DNA of 64,000 nucleotides, taken from an uncultured Burkholderiales bacterium. GTDB lineage: Bacteria > Pseudomonadota > Gammaproteobacteria > Burkholderiales > Burkholderiaceae. Under the pieces are notes generated by a model that saw only the letters and a program-made list of their open reading frames with translations, was not told the origin of the DNA and made no database searches. Shown in pieces: positions 34,049 through 42,669 of this stretch (its first letter is position 1; each line of letters opens with the position of its first letter). Position numbers and translations under genes: made by a program. The stretch is taken from assembly GCA_946480465.1 (NCBI GenBank), contig CAMLJY010000010.1, positions 72,964 to 136,963 of the forward strand, read 5' to 3'.

Positions 34049-34388
34049 GGTGGTCCTTGCGATGCGGCCGGCAAAAGACGCCTCACTCGAGTCTAGATTT
34101 GCCGAGTTGAGCGGGATTCTCAGAAAAGCCGGCCAATCGCCGACTTGCTCACACGGTGGCCGGCGGCAAGCACCGGCGAGGTCGCGGCCCCCCGCGGCAC
34201 GCGCTGGTGCGGGCGGCGAGGGTCCCGGTCGCTGGCAGGCTCTCTTCGGGCTGCGCATTTCCGCTGGGACTGGGGTACGCAGGCGCCTAAGGGAAAATCG
34301 CCGTCCCCGTGCAGGTGCCTCGTGCTCCCGCGAACGTCCCCGCGGCGCATGCCGCAATCCGGCTTTTTCGGCCTGGCGAGAACGACCT
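34049..34388. other. Divergent 340-nt gap between response regulator and dusA
   Basis: No gene is convincing here. The gap must hold the promoters of the minus-strand regulator/kinase pair and of plus-strand dusA. A 7-bp inverted repeat GGCCGGC (34066-34072) / GCCGGCC (34128-34134) with flanking A-runs brackets the palindrome ACTCGAGT (34085-34092). No clear sigma-70 pair was found. Confidence 0.4.
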
Positions 34389-35411
34389 TTGAACCAAGAA
34401 CTCAGCCCGTGGCGCCTGTCGGTGGCGCCGATGATGGACTGGACCGACCGCCATTGCCGCTACTTCCACCGGCTGATCACGCGCCGCACCCGTCTGTACA
34501 CCGAGATGGTGACCACCGGCGCGCTGCTGCATGGCGACGTGCCGCGGCACCTGGACTTCGACGAGGCCGAGCACCCGCTGGCGCTGCAGCTGGGCGGCAG
34601 CGAGCCAGCGGACCTGGCGGCCAGCGCGAAGCTGGCCGAGCGCTGGGGCTATGACGAAGTCAACCTGAATTGCGGCTGCCCCAGCGAGCGGGTGCAGCGC
34701 GGCGCCTTCGGTGCCTGCCTGATGGCCGAGGCGCCGCTGGTGCGCGATTGCGTGAAGGCGATGCGCGACGCCACGCCGCTGCCCGTGACGGTGAAGCACC
34801 GCATCGGCATCGACCGCGAGGAGCGCTACGAATTCGTGCGCGACTTCATCGGCACCGTGGCCGAAGCCGGCTGCACGGTGTTCGTCGTGCATGCGCGCAA
34901 CGCCTGGCTGCAGGGCCTCAGCCCGAAGCAGAACCGCGAGGTGCCGCCCCTGCGCTACGAGGTCGTGCACCGGCTGAAGCAGGAGTTCCCGCAGTTCACC
35001 ATCGTGCTCAACGGCGGCGTGACGACGAACGCACAGATCGCCGCCGAGCTGCCGAAGGTGGACGGCGTGATGCTGGGCCGGGAGGCTTATCACAACCCGG
35101 CGCTGATGGCGGGTTGGGACGAGGCCTTCCTGCGCGGCGATGCGCAGCCGCTGGTGGAGCCTGACGACGAGTGGCGCAGCGCCATCGAAGAGGCGATGGT
35201 CGCGTACATCGAACGTCAGCAGCGCGAGCGCAGCGTGCCCTGGGCGCACGTGGCGCGCCACATGCTGGGCCTGTGGAACGGCCGCCCGGGCGCACGCCGC
35301 TGGCGCCAGGTGTGGAGCGACCACCGCCTGAAGGCCCGCCCGGCCGCCGAGGTGCGCCGGCTGGCACGCGACGCGCGCCTGGGTGACCAGCGCGAAGCGG
35401 CGGCCGCCTAG
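34389..35411 (+). CDS. dusA: tRNA-dihydrouridine(20/20a) synthase DusA
   Basis: DusA reduces uridine 20 and 20a in the tRNA D-loop using FMN and NADPH. The 340-residue TIM-barrel protein shows LSVAPMMDWTDRHCRYFHRL, YTEMVTTGALLHGD, the catalytic cysteine in GAFGACLMAEAP (near residue 108), and the DusA-specific LQGLSPKQNREVPPLRYEVV, which separates it from DusB and DusC. The FMN phosphate site is NGGVTT with GVMLGREAY. The conserved N-terminus NQELSPWRLSVAP starts at a TTG codon (34389); no ATG occurs in a suitable place, so TTG initiation is likely. It converges on a DMT transporter gene. Confidence 0.93.
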   Translation: MNQELSPWRLSVAPMMDWTDRHCRYFHRLITRRTRLYTEMVTTGALLHGDVPRHLDFDEAEHPLALQLGGSEPADLAASAKLAERWGYDEVNLNCGCPSERVQRGAFGACLMAEAPLVRDCVKAMRDATPLPVTVKHRIGIDREERYEFVRDFIGTVAEAGCTVFVVHARNAWLQGLSPKQNREVPPLRYEVVHRLKQEFPQFTIVLNGGVTTNAQIAAELPKVDGVMLGREAYHNPALMAGWDEAFLRGDAQPLVEPDDEWRSAIEEAMVAYIERQQRERSVPWAHVARHMLGLWNGRPGARRWRQVWSDHRLKARPAAEVRRLARDARLGDQREAAAA

Positions 35412-35420
35412 CAGTCGAGG

Positions 35421-35435
35421 AGCTGCGCGGCAGCT
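35421..35435. terminator. Short hairpin between convergent dusA and DMT transporter
   Basis: AGCTGC (35421-35426) and GCAGCT (35430-35435) form a 6-bp stem with a 3-nt loop in a 39-nt gap between two convergent stops. No T-run, so termination strength is doubtful. Confidence 0.35.
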
Positions 35436-35450
35436 TCGTGCACGGGCCCT

Positions 35451-36386
35451 TCAGTGCGCCGCCGGCGCGCCGCGGCCCGGCCAGGCGGCGAGCAACAGCC
35501 CCGCCACCGCGAGCACGAAGGCGGCGACGTGGCCGGTGCCGAAGGACTCGCCGAGGAACAGCACGCCGATCAGCGCGGCGCTGACCGGCAGCATCACGGT
35601 GAAGACGCCGGCGCGCTGCGCCGGCACGCGCTTCAGGCCCTTCATCCACAGCCACACCGTGGCCACGCTGGCCGCCAGCGAATAGAACAGCAGCAGCACC
35701 CAGGTGCGGGCGGGCACCGCGCCGAAATCGAACGACAGCCCCTGCCAGACGCCCAGGGGCGTCACGAGCACCAGGCCCCACAGGTTGATCAGCGCGCTGA
35801 TGCGCCGCGGCGAGACGCTGCCGGTCAGCCGCTTGCCGATGACGACGTAGCTGGCCTCGCACAGCACCGCGCCCACCAGCAGCAGCGGACCGAGCCAGCC
35901 GGGCAGGGCCGACGGAGCCGCGGCCGCGCCGCTGCCGCCGTGCTCGGCCGCCGGCCGGATCAGCGCCAGCAGCGCGATGCCGCCCACCGCGCAGCCAATG
36001 CCGGCGATGACGCGGCCGGACAGCCGCTCGCCGAGGAAGATGCGCGACATCAGCGCGACCGCCGCGGGGATGGCGGCCATGACCACGCCGGCCGCGACCG
36101 CCGAGGTCAGCATGACGCCGAACAGCATGCACACCGAGAACAGGAAGTTGCCGAGGAAGCTTTCCCAGAACAGCAGGCGTCGGTCGTGCGGGGACAGCGG
36201 CGCCTCGCCCTCCACCCGCGGCACCCAGCGCCACATCGCGACCGCGGCGATGCCGAAGCGCAGCCAGGCGAGCAGGAAGACCGGAAAGGCCGCGACCAGC
36301 AACTTGGACAGACCGACGTAGGAGCCGACCAGCGCCATGCTGGCGGCCAGGCTGGCGTAGGCCAGCCACGGGACCGGGTGGGACAT
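35451..36386 (-). CDS. DMT-superfamily (EamA) transporter at the end of the polyamine cluster
   Basis: A 311-residue inner-membrane protein with ten predicted helices in two EamA halves; the second half contains VPAQRAGVFTVMLPVSAALIGVLFLGES, the typical EamA block. The ATG at 36386 (MSHPVPWLAYASLAAS) starts just before helix 1; a longer start at 36461 would overlap the gene upstream. It is the last gene of the thirteen-gene polyamine island, 58 nt after a glutamine-synthetase-like gene. The location suggests exchange or export of an amino acid or amine intermediate, but the substrate is not shown by the sequence. Confidence 0.85.
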   Translation of the reverse strand: MSHPVPWLAYASLAASMALVGSYVGLSKLLVAAFPVFLLAWLRFGIAAVAMWRWVPRVEGEAPLSPHDRRLLFWESFLGNFLFSVCMLFGVMLTSAVAAGVVMAAIPAAVALMSRIFLGERLSGRVIAGIGCAVGGIALLALIRPAAEHGGSGAAAAPSALPGWLGPLLLVGAVLCEASYVVIGKRLTGSVSPRRISALINLWGLVLVTPLGVWQGLSFDFGAVPARTWVLLLFYSLAASVATVWLWMKGLKRVPAQRAGVFTVMLPVSAALIGVLFLGESFGTGHVAAFVLAVAGLLLAAWPGRGAPAAH

Positions 36387-36444
36387 CAGGAAGGGAACGG
36401 GAGCAAGGACGAAGGAAGACGCGGCGCCTGGACGGAAACGGGCT

Positions 36445-37797
36445 TCAGAACGCCGCGGCATAGCGCCGCAGCTCCCAGTCGCTGACGTGCCGCAGGTAGG
36501 CCAGCCACTCCGCGCGCTTCAGCTCGAGGAACTGCGTGGTCAGCGTCGGCCCAAGCGCCTCGGTCAGCACGGCGTCGGCCTGCAACGCGCCCAGCGCCTC
36601 GTGCAGGGACTGCGGCAGCAAGGCGATGCCGCGGCCCTGGATCTCGGCCAGGCTCAGTTCGAACAGGTCTTCGTCGTGCGCGTCGGGCAGGTCCAGCTTG
36701 CGGTCGATGCCGTCCAGGCCGGCGGCGATCAGGCCGGCGCTGGCCAGGTAGGGGTTCGCGCTGGCATCGGGCAGCCGCCATTCGAAGCGGCCGGGCAGGG
36801 TGCGCACCAGTGCGGTCCGGTTGTTGGCGCCATGGGCGACGTAGGCGGGCGCCCAGCTGGTGCCGGACAGCACCTCGCTCACCACCAGGCGCTTGTAGCT
36901 GTTGACGGTGGGGGCCGCCAGCGCGCACAGCGCCGGCGCATGCGCCAGCACGCCGGCGACGAAGTGGCGCCCCAGTGGCGACAGGCCCGCCGCCGGGTCC
37001 ACCGCGCCATCGCGCGTGTGGGGCATGAAGAGGTTGGCCCCATCGACACCCTGGCCCTTCCAGAGCGAGACGTGGAAGTGCATGCCGCTGCCCGGCTGGT
37101 CGGCGAAGGGCTTGGGCATCATCGAGAACACCATGCCGCGCTCTTCCGCCAGCGCCTGCCCGGCGAGCTTGAAGAGCATCAGGTGATCGGCGCTGGACAC
37201 CGCCTCGTCGAAGCCGAAGTTGACTTCGTACTGGCCGTGCGCGTCCTCATGGTCGATCTGCAGCATGTCGAGCCGGCAAGCGGCCAGCGACTGGTGCAGC
37301 GCCTGCAGGAAATCGCGCTGGCGCGGCAGGGCCTTCAGGTCGTAGCTGGGCTTGTCGAGCCGGTCACCATCGTCGGCCGGCAGCCAGCGGCCGCCGTCCT
37401 GCTTCAGCAGGAAGAACTCGGGCTCGATGCCGGTGCGCAGGTGCCAGCCGCGTTCGCCCAGCCGTGCGGCCTGCCGCTTCAGCGCCTGGCGCGGGCAGGC
37501 GTCGAAGGGCTCGCCGGCCACCCAGCCGTCGCAGACGATGCGTGCGTGGCCCGGCATCCAGGGCATGGGCGTGGCGGTGCTGGCATAGCCGCGGGCCCAG
37601 TACTCGGCCCGCGGGCCGGTGCGCGGCAGGCCGGTGCCGGCAATGGATGGGCCGCTGAAGCCGGCACCGTCGGTCAGCAGGTCGTCCAGGTGGGTGAGCG
37701 GCACCAGCTTGCCCTTGGCCACGCCGTGGATGTCGGTGAACTGGGCCAGCAGCGTGTGCACGCCCTTGGCCTGCAGCCTCTCGCGCAAGTCCTTCAT
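36445..37797 (-). CDS. Glutamine-synthetase-family gamma-glutamyl-amine ligase (GlnT/type III-like)
   Basis: A 450-residue member of the glutamine synthetase superfamily. The beta-grasp N-domain (FTDIHGVAKGKLVPLTHLDD) and the catalytic barrel are complete: EPEFFLL, QYEVNFGF, GSGMHFHVSLW, the ADP-binding NSYKRL and the late EWRLPDASANPYLA. It would ligate glutamate to an amine with ATP. Because a second, more PuuA-like ligase lies at 46626, this one may handle another acceptor such as a monoamine, spermidine or methylamine (inference). It follows the aldehyde dehydrogenase by 28 nt. Confidence 0.82.
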   Translation of the reverse strand: MKDLRERLQAKGVHTLLAQFTDIHGVAKGKLVPLTHLDDLLTDGAGFSGPSIAGTGLPRTGPRAEYWARGYASTATPMPWMPGHARIVCDGWVAGEPFDACPRQALKRQAARLGERGWHLRTGIEPEFFLLKQDGGRWLPADDGDRLDKPSYDLKALPRQRDFLQALHQSLAACRLDMLQIDHEDAHGQYEVNFGFDEAVSSADHLMLFKLAGQALAEERGMVFSMMPKPFADQPGSGMHFHVSLWKGQGVDGANLFMPHTRDGAVDPAAGLSPLGRHFVAGVLAHAPALCALAAPTVNSYKRLVVSEVLSGTSWAPAYVAHGANNRTALVRTLPGRFEWRLPDASANPYLASAGLIAAGLDGIDRKLDLPDAHDEDLFELSLAEIQGRGIALLPQSLHEALGALQADAVLTEALGPTLTTQFLELKRAEWLAYLRHVSDWELRRYAAAF

Positions 37798-37825
37798 GCT
37801 CGGCTCCCTCCGCGCACCACGGCGC

Positions 37826-39319
37826 TCAGTCGATGCGGACCCAGGTCGTCTTCAGCTCGGTGTACTTGTCGAAGGCATGCAGGCTCTTGTCGCGCCCGTT
37901 GCCGCTTTGCTTGAAGCCGCCGAAGGGCACGGTGATGTCGTCCTCGTCGTACTGGTTCACGTGCACCGTGCCCGCGCGCAGACGGCGGGCGACGCGGTGG
38001 GCACGGTTGATGTTGTCGCTCCAGACGCTGGCCTGCAGGCCGTAGCTGGAATCGTTGGCGAGCGCCACCGCCTCGTCCTCGGTCTTGAAGCGGATCACGC
38101 TCATCACCGGGCCGAAGATCTCCTCGCGCGCGATCTTCATGCTGTTGCTGACGCCTTCGAACACCGTCGGCTCGACGAAGCAGCCGCCGGTCTCCGTGCG
38201 GACCTGGCGCCCGCCGGCGGCCAGGCGCGCGCCTTCGCCCCGGCCGGCGTCGATGTAGCCCATCACCGTCTTCAGCTGCGTGTCGTCGACCAGCGCGCCC
38301 ATCACCGTGGCGGCGTCGAGCGGGTCGGCCGGCTGGTACTTCGGTGCCTCGGCGGTCACGGTGGCCAGGAACTCGTCGGCGATGCGCTCGTGCACGAACA
38401 CCCGCGACGGTGCGTTGCAGCTCTCGCCTTGGTTGAAGAACATGCTGCCCGCCACGGTCTGCGCGGCGCGCTTCACGTCGGCGAAGTCGTCGAACACGAC
38501 GAAGGCCGACTTGCCGCCCAGTTCGTTGTACACACGCTTGAGGTTGGAGCGGCCGGCGTACTCCAGCATGCGCCGCCCGGTGCGGGTGGAGCCTGTGAAG
38601 CCGATGGCATCCACCTGCATGTGCAGGGCCAGCGCCTCGCCGGCTTCGTGGCCGTAGCCCGGCACCACGTTGAAGACGCCCGGCGGCAGGCCGGCTTCCA
38701 GCGCCAGCTCGGCCAGGCGCAGCGCGGTCAGCGGGCTTTTCTCGCTGGGCTTCAACACCACCGAATTGCCCGCCGCCAGCGCCGGGCCCAGCTTCCAGGC
38801 CGCCATGATCATCGGGTAGTTCCAGGGCACGATGGCGCCGATGACGCCCATGGGCTCGCGGGTGATCAGCGCCAGCGCGCTCCGGGGCGTCGGCGCGATC
38901 TCGTCGTAGACCTTGTCGACCGCTTCCGCGTACCACTGGATGCAGCGCGCGGTCGAGGGCACGTCCACGCTCAGCGAGTACTGGATCGGCTTGCCCATGT
39001 CCAGCGTCTCCAGCAGGGCCAGCTCGTCCTTGGCGGCAAGGATCCGTTCCGCGAACTTCTGCAGCACGCGCTTGCGCTGCGCGGGCGCCTTGTCGGCCCA
39101 GCGGCCATCGTCGAAGGCCGCACGGGCGGAGCGCACCGCCGCGTCGACGTCGGCCTCGCGGCCGCGTGCCACCTCGCCGAGTGAGCGGCCGTCCAGCGGC
39201 GACAGGCAGGCGAAGGTCTCGCCGCTGCGCGCCGCGAGCCGAACGCCGTCGATCACGCAGCGGCCATCGACACGCAGGTCGCGCGCGCGGGCATGCCAGT
39301 CGATCGGGGTGGAAGCCAT
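37826..39319 (-). CDS. puuC: Gamma-glutamyl-gamma-aminobutyraldehyde dehydrogenase (PuuC-like aldehyde dehydrogenase)
   Basis: A 497-residue NAD(P)-dependent aldehyde dehydrogenase. It has the cofactor strand VPWNYPM, KPSEKSP, GFTGSTRTGR, the general-base stretch NELGGKSAFVVFDDFAD and the catalytic cysteine in NQGESCNAPSRVFVHE. The overall pattern (SVDVPSTARCIQWYAEAVDKVYDEIAPTP) matches PuuC. In the Puu pathway it oxidises gamma-glutamyl-gamma-aminobutyraldehyde to gamma-glutamyl-GABA. Partners here are puuA (46626), puuB (48844) and puuD (48071), all on the same strand. A strong hairpin separates it from the porin upstream. Confidence 0.9.
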   Translation of the reverse strand: MASTPIDWHARARDLRVDGRCVIDGVRLAARSGETFACLSPLDGRSLGEVARGREADVDAAVRSARAAFDDGRWADKAPAQRKRVLQKFAERILAAKDELALLETLDMGKPIQYSLSVDVPSTARCIQWYAEAVDKVYDEIAPTPRSALALITREPMGVIGAIVPWNYPMIMAAWKLGPALAAGNSVVLKPSEKSPLTALRLAELALEAGLPPGVFNVVPGYGHEAGEALALHMQVDAIGFTGSTRTGRRMLEYAGRSNLKRVYNELGGKSAFVVFDDFADVKRAAQTVAGSMFFNQGESCNAPSRVFVHERIADEFLATVTAEAPKYQPADPLDAATVMGALVDDTQLKTVMGYIDAGRGEGARLAAGGRQVRTETGGCFVEPTVFEGVSNSMKIAREEIFGPVMSVIRFKTEDEAVALANDSSYGLQASVWSDNINRAHRVARRLRAGTVHVNQYDEDDITVPFGGFKQSGNGRDKSLHAFDKYTELKTTWVRID

Positions 39320-39341
39320 GGTCTCGTCTCCGGAAGTGGAA

Positions 39342-39368
39342 AGGGGCGGCGCGCCTGACGCCGCCCCT
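39342..39368 (-). terminator. Ten-bp hairpin after the porin gene
   Basis: AGGGGCGGCG (39342-39351) and CGCCGCCCCT (39359-39368) form a perfect 10-bp stem with a 7-nt loop, 21 nt after the porin stop and before puuC. Downstream on the minus strand lies the pyrimidine-rich TTCCACTTCC. It could end or attenuate the uptake half of the cluster before the catabolic genes. Confidence 0.6.
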
Positions 39369-39389
39369 CGACGGCACAGTGTGATCCCG

Positions 39390-40811
39390 TCAGAAGCTCA
39401 CGACCACCGAGGTGCCGAACACCGCATTGCTCTTGCGGTATTGGCCGGTCTTGACGTCCAGGAACACCGGCAGGTTCGCGCGGTCGTAGCGGGCCTCGGC
39501 CTTGAACGTGGTGTTCAGGTTGAAGAGGTAAGAGAGGCCCATGGACAGCGCGCTGCGGTTCGCGCCCTTGTCGCAGCCCTCGGCCCAGGCCTCGCCGCAG
39601 CCCAGCGTGGCATCGGGGCCGATGCCGTTGCGGTCGTCGGCCGCGACGTAGCCCAGCAGGCCGCCGCCGTGCTTGCGGTTGCGGATGTGGTCGAAGCGGC
39701 CCACCAGTTCCCAGCGCGGGATGAACTTCCAGCCCACCAGCCCCGAGACGCCGGTCCACTGGCTGTCGCGCAGCCGGCCGGTCTCGGGGTCGGCCGCGAT
39801 GGCGGCGCGGGTCTGGCTGCCCCAGCTGAGCTGGCCCTGCACCGTCCAGTCGCCGCGGATGAAGTAGGCATCGAACTCGAACAGGTGCAGGCGCGTGTCG
39901 CGCGTGTCGTAGGCCTCGCCGCTCACGGGATTCAGCGCCGCATTGCCGTCGTCGTCCAGCGCGCGCAGGTTGGCGCCCTTGCCGATCAGGCCCGCGAAGC
40001 CGAAGCCCTGGAACTCGCCGCGCGAGTAGTCCACCCGGTAGACGAAGGCCGGCGCGCGTTCGCCGGCAGCGCGCTTGCTGGTGTTGACGTTGGCCAGCAT
40101 CCAGCGGCTCCACCACTTGCCGCGGATGTACTCCATGCCGACGCCGGTGTAGGTGGTGGGCAGCGTGAAGTCGTAGAGCAGGTTGTGGGTGATCAGCTTG
40201 TTCAGCGTGGCCTGCTGGTACTCGTAGCCCGACCAGTCGGGCACCTGGCCGGCGATCAGCCGGGTCTGCAGGTCGCCCAGCGGCACCGACACGGAAGCCT
40301 CCTGCACGATCGAGTCCTCGCCGATCACGTCGCCCGTGCCGCGCTTGGGCACCAGGGTCAGGCGCCACTTGGTGCCGCCTTCCATCTCCTTCTGCAGGTC
40401 GAGGAAGACGCTGCCGAAGTAGGAGTTGTCGTAGTTGTAGCCGTCCACCGACACCGGGTTCAGGAACTGGAAGCCGGCACGGTCCTGGCGCTGGTTGTAC
40501 AGGTAGGTGGGGTCCATGAAGCCGCTGAACTTGAACATCTTCAGGCCCTGGCTCTCCACCGCGTCCTCCAGCGCCTCGGTCTTCACCGCCACGCGGTTCA
40601 GCTCGCGCGCCTGCTCGGGCGTCATGCCCCACTGCGGGGTGCCGGGCGTGGCCGGCGTCCGGGCCTCCTGCGCCTTGAGCTTGGACTCCAGCTCCTGCAC
40701 CTTGGCCTTCAGGTCCTGCAGCTCCTTCAGGATCTCGGCATTCGATTGCGCCTGGGCCGGAAAGGACGCGGCCAGGGCCAGCGCCAGGGTGGTGAGGGTG
40801 AATGGCTTCAT
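39390..40811 (-). CDS. DUF3138-type outer-membrane porin-like protein
   Basis: A 473-residue exported protein. The signal peptide ends near AQAQS (about residue 22). A short coiled coil follows (about 24-48, ILKELQDLKAKVQELESKLK), then a long beta-rich region with alternating aromatic strands ending in TSVVVSF, with C-terminal Phe as in outer-membrane barrels. The pattern matches Burkholderiales DUF3138 proteins. GGAG precedes the ATG at 40811. It lies 55 nt after potI, so it may be the outer-membrane entry channel for polyamines taken up by PotFGHI. That role is inference, because no porin has a fixed place in the classical pot operon. Confidence 0.82.
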   Translation of the reverse strand: MKPFTLTTLALALAASFPAQAQSNAEILKELQDLKAKVQELESKLKAQEARTPATPGTPQWGMTPEQARELNRVAVKTEALEDAVESQGLKMFKFSGFMDPTYLYNQRQDRAGFQFLNPVSVDGYNYDNSYFGSVFLDLQKEMEGGTKWRLTLVPKRGTGDVIGEDSIVQEASVSVPLGDLQTRLIAGQVPDWSGYEYQQATLNKLITHNLLYDFTLPTTYTGVGMEYIRGKWWSRWMLANVNTSKRAAGERAPAFVYRVDYSRGEFQGFGFAGLIGKGANLRALDDDGNAALNPVSGEAYDTRDTRLHLFEFDAYFIRGDWTVQGQLSWGSQTRAAIAADPETGRLRDSQWTGVSGLVGWKFIPRWELVGRFDHIRNRKHGGGLLGYVAADDRNGIGPDATLGCGEAWAEGCDKGANRSALSMGLSYLFNLNTTFKAEARYDRANLPVFLDVKTGQYRKSNAVFGTSVVVSF

Positions 40812-40866
40812 CGGTCTGGGCTCCTTGGGTCGTTCGTTGCTTGTTCGGGGGAATGGATGGGGACGT

Positions 40867-41724
40867 TCAGCCGCGGCCGGCCTCGGCCAGCTCCTGCTGG
40901 CGGCGGCGCTCGGCCCGGGCAATCAGATAACTCGCGATCAGCACGCCCACGGCGACCACCGCGACGATGATCGCCGCGACCGCATTGACGCTGGGGCTGA
41001 CCCCCAGGCGCGCGCGCGAGAAGATGACCAGCGGCATCGTCGTCGAGCCGGGTCCGGACAGAAAGGCCGACAGCACCACGTCGTCGAGCGAGATCGTGAA
41101 GGTGAGCAGCCAGGCCGATGCGAGCGACTGCGCGATCATCGGCAGCGTGACCAGCAGGAACACCTGCAGCGGGCGGGCCCCCAGGTCGAGCGCGGCCTCT
41201 TCCAGCTGCGGGTTCAGGTCCTGCAGCCGCGCCTGCACCACCACGGTGGCGTAGGCCATGCCCAGCAGCAGGTGGCCGAGCCAGATGGTGAGCATGCCGC
41301 GCTCGGGGAAGCCCCAGCCGAAGGCGCCCTGCGTCGCGCGCTGCACCGACACCAGCATCAGCAGCAGCGACAGGCCCACCACCACCTCCGGCATCACCAG
41401 CGGCGCCGTGACCATGCCCGAGAACACCGTGCGGCCGCGGAAACGCCGGTACTTGACCAGCGACACCGCCGCCAGCGTGCCCAGCACCACCGACCCGCAG
41501 GCGGTGAAGAAGGCCACGCGCAGGCTGAGCCACAGGCCGCCGAGGATCTCGCGGTCCTCGGCCAGCCCGGCATACCACTTGAGCGTGAAGCCGCGCCAGA
41601 CGTTGGGGATCGGCGAGTCGTTGAAGGAGTAGATGACGAGCGCGAGGATCGGCAGGTACAGGAAGGCGAAACCCGCCAGCAGCCAGCCGCGCCCGAACCA
41701 GCGGTTGAAGGCGGCGGAGGTCAT
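40867..41724 (-). CDS. potI: Putrescine/polyamine ABC transporter permease PotI-like
   Basis: A 285-residue permease with six predicted helices. The EAA loop is LEEAALDLGARPLQVFLLVTLP (about 175-195), typical of the contact site with the ATPase. The N-terminal LAGFAFLYLPILALVIYSFNDSP is characteristic of PotC/PotI-type subunits. The start overlaps the potH stop by 4 nt (ATGA), so the two are translated together and should form the heterodimeric channel. It is followed by the DUF3138 porin gene. Confidence 0.92.
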   Translation of the reverse strand: MTSAAFNRWFGRGWLLAGFAFLYLPILALVIYSFNDSPIPNVWRGFTLKWYAGLAEDREILGGLWLSLRVAFFTACGSVVLGTLAAVSLVKYRRFRGRTVFSGMVTAPLVMPEVVVGLSLLLMLVSVQRATQGAFGWGFPERGMLTIWLGHLLLGMAYATVVVQARLQDLNPQLEEAALDLGARPLQVFLLVTLPMIAQSLASAWLLTFTISLDDVVLSAFLSGPGSTTMPLVIFSRARLGVSPSVNAVAAIIVAVVAVGVLIASYLIARAERRRQQELAEAGRG

Positions 41725-42653
41725 CGGCGTCCTTCCTGGGCCTCGGCCTGGTACTTGTTGAAGACGGCCAGCGGCACGATGATCACCAGGATCATCACCA
41801 CCGCCACGCTCGCCGCCATCGGCCAGTCGTTGTTGGAGAAGAACTCGTCCCACAGCACGCGGCCGATCATCAGCGTCTCGGGGCCACCCAGCAGTTCCGG
41901 AATCACCAGCTCGCCGATGCAGGGGATGAAGACCAGCATCGAGCCCGCGATGATGCCGGCCTTGGACAGCGGCACCGTGACCTTCCAGAACGCGACCCAC
42001 GCGGTGGCCCCCAGGTCGGCCGCGGCTTCCAGCAGGCGCAGGTCCATCTTCGCCAGGTTGCCGTACAGCGGCAGGATCATGAAGGGCATGTAGGTGTAGG
42101 CCATGCCCAGCACCAGCGAGAAGGGCGTGTGCATCAGCTTGCCCGGCGCAGGGATCATGCCGGCGGCGTAGAGCAGCTGGTCGAGCCCGCTGCCGATGAT
42201 GAGGTCCGCCGCCCAGCCGTTCTCCGACAACAGGCCCTTCCACGCGTAGACGCGCAGCAGGAAGGAGGTCCAGAAGGGCAGCATCACCATCATCAGCAGC
42301 GCCGGCTGCACCGTGGGCCGGGCCCGCGCCATGAAGTAGGCGAAGGGGTACCCGAGCCCCAGGCACAGCACCGTGGCCGCCGCCGCGTACTTCAGGCTCG
42401 AGAGGTAGGTCTTGACGTACAGCGGGTCTTCGCTGATGAACACGTAGTTCGACAGCTTCAGCGTCAGCTGCAGCAGGCCTTCCTTGAAGGTCACGAGGTC
42501 CTTGAAGTTCACCGTCTCCATCTCGGAGACGCTGATCTTCACGAGGATCAGGAACGGGAACAGGAAGAACAGCAGCAGCCAGCCGTACGGCAGGCCGATG
42601 ACGGCATGGCGGCCGCGCACTTTGGGCATCAGCTTGTCGATCAGGCGCGGCAT
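41721..42653 (-). CDS. potH: Putrescine/polyamine ABC transporter permease PotH-like
   Basis: A 310-residue permease with six predicted helices, longer at its N-terminus than PotI. It has the periplasmic insert between helices 1 and 2 (VNFKDLVTFKEGLLQL), the conserved LLRVYAWKGLLSENG and the EAA loop LLEAAADLGATAWVAFWKVTVP. These are typical of PotB/PotH subunits. It begins 16 nt after potG and overlaps potI. The order potF-G-H-I is the same as in enterobacteria. Confidence 0.92.
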   Translation of the reverse strand: MPRLIDKLMPKVRGRHAVIGLPYGWLLLFFLFPFLILVKISVSEMETVNFKDLVTFKEGLLQLTLKLSNYVFISEDPLYVKTYLSSLKYAAAATVLCLGLGYPFAYFMARARPTVQPALLMMVMLPFWTSFLLRVYAWKGLLSENGWAADLIIGSGLDQLLYAAGMIPAPGKLMHTPFSLVLGMAYTYMPFMILPLYGNLAKMDLRLLEAAADLGATAWVAFWKVTVPLSKAGIIAGSMLVFIPCIGELVIPELLGGPETLMIGRVLWDEFFSNNDWPMAASVAVVMILVIIVPLAVFNKYQAEAQEGRR

Positions 42654-42669
42654 GCTGGGGTCCGGGCCG

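Noticed and set aside
34145..34654. 169-codon open frame upstream of and overlapping dusA
   Set aside because: Wrong frame for the conserved DusA sequence and Arg/Pro-rich; treated as a shadow.
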